The translations under genes and the position numbers were made by a program. From the NCBI GenBank assembly GCA_030044775.1, contig JASICF010000301.1, positions 1 through 16,137 on the forward strand: 16,137 nt of DNA, read 5' to 3'. Positions 14,011 to 16,137 of the stretch are shown here, piece after piece. The DNA comes from Candidatus Sulfotelmatobacter sp. Lineage in GTDB: Bacteria > Acidobacteriota > Terriglobia > Terriglobales > Acidobacteriaceae. The stretch's first letter is position 1; each line of letters starts with the position of its first letter. Under the pieces are notes generated by a model that ran no database searches, was not told the origin of the DNA, and saw only the letters and a program-made list of their open reading frames with translations.

Positions 14011-16137
14011 TTAGCTACCCAGATATTCCTCAATCACGGCGGCGACGACATCCACGCAAGGCTCGTCGAAAAGATACGCGTGATCTCCCTGGATGCGACG
14101 AAAGTCCATGGCCCCAACTAAACCTTCCCAGCCCAGTCGAAATTCGAAGTACGGACTCTGCGGCCATTCGCTGGACTGCAGAAGCAGAATCTTTCCGGGA
14201 TAGGATTTCGGTTCATACTGGCTGAACGCGGGATGAATAATGGAATCGGTGTTTTTAAAATCATCGCCGCGATCCTTGCGATCCGCGGTGAGGCGCCACG
14301 TGATGCGCTCGATTTTTCTCCGAGCCTCTTCCAACCGCTCCCGCAAATAACTGGTCGTCTCGTTGGCATTCATCCGAACAAGGTTGGCCAGATGATATTT
14401 AAGGCGTGCGGTATAGCGCCCATCCTTAAACGGATTCTTGTAGTAAGCATGGTTGTGCGCGTCCACCATTGCCAGGAGCGCGACCCGCTGCCCGGCGCCC
14501 ACAAGTTGCTGAGCAACCTCGTAGGCGATCACCGCATTTACGCACAAGCCAGCCAGATAATAAGGGCCTTCCGGTTGTACTTCGCGGATCGCTTTCAATA
14601 GATAAGCGGCGATGTTTTCCAGGCGATGCGGAACTGGCAGCTTGATCCCGTCCGCATAAGGAAGATCGACACCGAGGAACGGCCGCTTGAGTCCGAGCTT
14701 TTGCGCCAGCAGGCGAAAACGGGGACCGCCACGAATCCAAAACAAAGGCGATTGAGTGCCAATCGGTTGGATGGGGATGACGGCCCGATCGCGCAGCGAT
14801 TGCCGACTCACACGGAGTGCCTCGGCCATCTGCGCGAGTGTGGGCGATTGGAAGATGAATGCCAGCGACAGAGTTGTGAGAAATTCCTTCTCGATTCGCG
14901 CGAGCAGCTTTGCCGCCAAGAGGGAGTGGCCACCGAGTTCGAAAAAGTCTTGATTGACGTCATCACTGGAGATTTTCAAGACGTCCTGCCAAATGGGAAG
15001 CAATCGCTTTTCGAAGTCGTTTCGGGGAGCGGTTGTTTCCGGACTCTGAGGCCCCAGGCTTTCAGGAGCAATGAGCCTCCGCCGGTCAACTTTGCCGTTC
15101 GCAGTGCGCGGTAGAGAACTGAGAACGCGAACATTCGAAGGAATCATGTACGCGGGCAGGCGGTTCCGGAGAAAAGCGCGCAGCTCGGAGGCGGAAACCG
15201 CATAGCCGGGGTGCAAGGCCACGAATGCGATCAGCAGGGCATTTTCCGATTTGTCCCCGGTCGAGACCACGGCAGCCTCACGAACCGAGTCGTGTTGCCG
15301 GAGGAGCGATTCGATCTCATCGAGTTCGACGCGTTGGCCTCTGATCTTGAGCTGCTGATCGTTGCGGCCGAGAAACTCAATATCGCCGGTTGAAAGGTAG
15401 CGGGCGAGGTCGCCGGTGCGGTAAAGCCTGCGGCCGGAGAGCTGCGAAAACGGATCGGGAATGAAATATTTTTCGGTTAGCGCCCGCTGATTGAGGTAGC
15501 CACGAGCGACGCCTTCGCCGCCAATGTAGAGTTCGCCAGGAATTCCGATGGGAACGGCCTGCAAATGGCGATCGAGAATATAGGTTTGCGTATTCGCAAT
15601 GGGCCGGCCGATGGGAACGGCTTCGATTTGAGCAGGCTCGCATTCGCAGACCGTGCTCCAAACAGTAGCCTCGGTGGGGCCATATTCGTTAAAAAGCGAG
15701 GCGTTTGGCAGGATTTCGTAATGCAGATTGACCAGTTGGCGCGGGCAAGACTCGCCGGCCACAATTACGGAGCGCAGCGAGACCAGGTGTTTTGCATTTG
15801 CCGCCTCAAGAAGCTCGGAGTAGAGGCTGGGAACGGTAAGAGTGTGCGTGATTTTGTTTTCGAAGATGAGATTGGCGAGTTGCTCGCCCTGCCATCGAAA
15901 ATCGGCGGGAGGCATGACCAGCGTTCCGCCAGTGGTAAGCGTGTGAAAAATGCCGGCAACCGAACTATCGAACGCGTAGGAGGACAACAGCAGAAAATTC
16001 TCCGGCGACTCCTTGTAATAGCTGACGCGGGCATGATTGGAATATGCGAGATTGCGGTGCGTGACCTGCACGCCCTTCGGGACACCGCTCGATCCTGAAG
16101 TGTAGAGAATGTAGGCGAGATTGTTCAGCCTGGCAGC
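14011..16137 (-). CDS. NRPS-like protein: adenylation, carrier and Cys-type thioesterase domains, 5'-partial
   Basis: The frame is open to the right edge, so the N-terminus is missing; 708 residues are visible. They start just before the A3 core LAYILYTSGSSGVPKG. Numbered from the GTG at 16071, other cores are NEYGPTEATVW (128-138), YRTGDLAR (217-224), LGRNDQQLKIRGQRVELDEIE (234-254) and the A10 NGKVDRRRL with its lysine (325-333). A carrier domain follows, with DFFELGGHSLLA (S383 for phosphopantetheine). The last ~250 residues form an alpha/beta-hydrolase thioesterase whose nucleophile elbow reads GLCVN (C510) instead of GxSxG; D537 (VDAHNH) and H664 (QGDHAYL) could complete the triad. Hand alignment to the GrsA pocket suggests D-S-A-T-I-A-E-V-W-K, which I cannot assign to an amino acid. 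No condensation domain is visible. A 439-base gap separates it from the exopolysaccharide operon, so co-transcription is doubtful. Confidence 0.9.
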   Translation of the reverse strand, partial: AARLNNLAYILYTSGSSGVPKGVQVTHRNLAYSNHARVSYYKESPENFLLLSSYAFDSSVAGIFHTLTTGGTLVMPPADFRWQGEQLANLIFENKITHTLTVPSLYSELLEAANAKHLVSLRSVIVAGESCPRQLVNLHYEILPNASLFNEYGPTEATVWSTVCECEPAQIEAVPIGRPIANTQTYILDRHLQAVPIGIPGELYIGGEGVARGYLNQRALTEKYFIPDPFSQLSGRRLYRTGDLARYLSTGDIEFLGRNDQQLKIRGQRVELDEIESLLRQHDSVREAAVVSTGDKSENALLIAFVALHPGYAVSASELRAFLRNRLPAYMIPSNVRVLSSLPRTANGKVDRRRLIAPESLGPQSPETTAPRNDFEKRLLPIWQDVLKISSDDVNQDFFELGGHSLLAAKLLARIEKEFLTTLSLAFIFQSPTLAQMAEALRVSRQSLRDRAVIPIQPIGTQSPLFWIRGGPRFRLLAQKLGLKRPFLGVDLPYADGIKLPVPHRLENIAAYLLKAIREVQPEGPYYLAGLCVNAVIAYEVAQQLVGAGQRVALLAMVDAHNHAYYKNPFKDGRYTARLKYHLANLVRMNANETTSYLRERLEEARRKIERITWRLTADRKDRGDDFKNTDSIIHPAFSQYEPKSYPGKILLLQSSEWPQSPYFEFRLGWEGLVGAMDFRRIQGDHAYLFDEPCVDVVAAVIEEYLGS

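Noticed and set aside
16069..16071. GTG at 16071 as the start of the NRPS-like gene
   Set aside because: The 22 codons further right encode the conserved A3 core LAYILYTSGSSGVPKG in frame, so the gene continues beyond the window.

Overview
The window reads as a piece of an Acidobacteriota chromosome (probably the Koribacter/Terriglobia side). This is inference from the GloVer-type repeat protein with a C-terminal IPT/TIG domain at the left edge, the moderately high GC content and the style of the exopolysaccharide genes. No rRNA or marker gene is present to prove it. I saw no tRNA, CRISPR array, insertion sequence or integrase.

Layout. (1) Positions 2-862, plus strand: the 3' end of a secreted or surface tandem-repeat protein. 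(2) Positions 936-968: a strong stem-loop between two convergent genes. (3) Positions 988-13571, all minus strand: eleven tightly packed genes that look like one exopolysaccharide operon, read from right to left. (4) Positions 13572-14010: a 439-base non-coding leader with a candidate promoter, a perfect short palindrome and a repeated 13-mer. (5) Positions 14011-16137, minus strand: the 3' part of an NRPS-like gene (adenylation, carrier and thioesterase-like domains) that runs off the right edge.

Operon order (transcribed from 13571 to 988): outer-membrane polysaccharide export protein (Wza/OPX type); Wzz/GumC chain-length and export protein without a kinase domain; ExeA-like AAA ATPase; polyprenyl-phosphate sugar-1-phosphate transferase (WbaP/WcaJ type); O-antigen ligase/Wzy-like polymerase; WecG/TagA/CpsF (GT26) glycosyltransferase; GDP-mannose 3,5-epimerase-like protein; sulfotransferase; second sulfotransferase of another subfamily; small two-CxxC zinc-ribbon protein; NodU/CmcH-type O-carbamoyltransferase. 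Shine-Dalgarno sequences fix several starts (13571, 12807, 11163, 9965, 6094), and gaps are short or overlapping (3 bases, 21 bases, one ATGA overlap).

How the genes may work together (inference). The transferase puts the first sugar phosphate on a lipid carrier, GT26 and perhaps unlinked glycosyltransferases extend it, the Wzy-like protein polymerises, and the GumC and Wza-like proteins export. The second half of the operon is dominated by tailoring: a hexose epimerase best matching the GDP-L-galactose/GDP-L-gulose-forming enzyme, two PAPS-dependent sulfotransferases and a carbamoyltransferase. The most interesting reading is that this bacterium makes a sulfated, carbamoylated exopolysaccharide, possibly containing L-galactose or L-gulose, with an uncharacterised zinc-ribbon partner. 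The adjacent NRPS-like gene may add an amino-acyl decoration or may be an unrelated neighbour.
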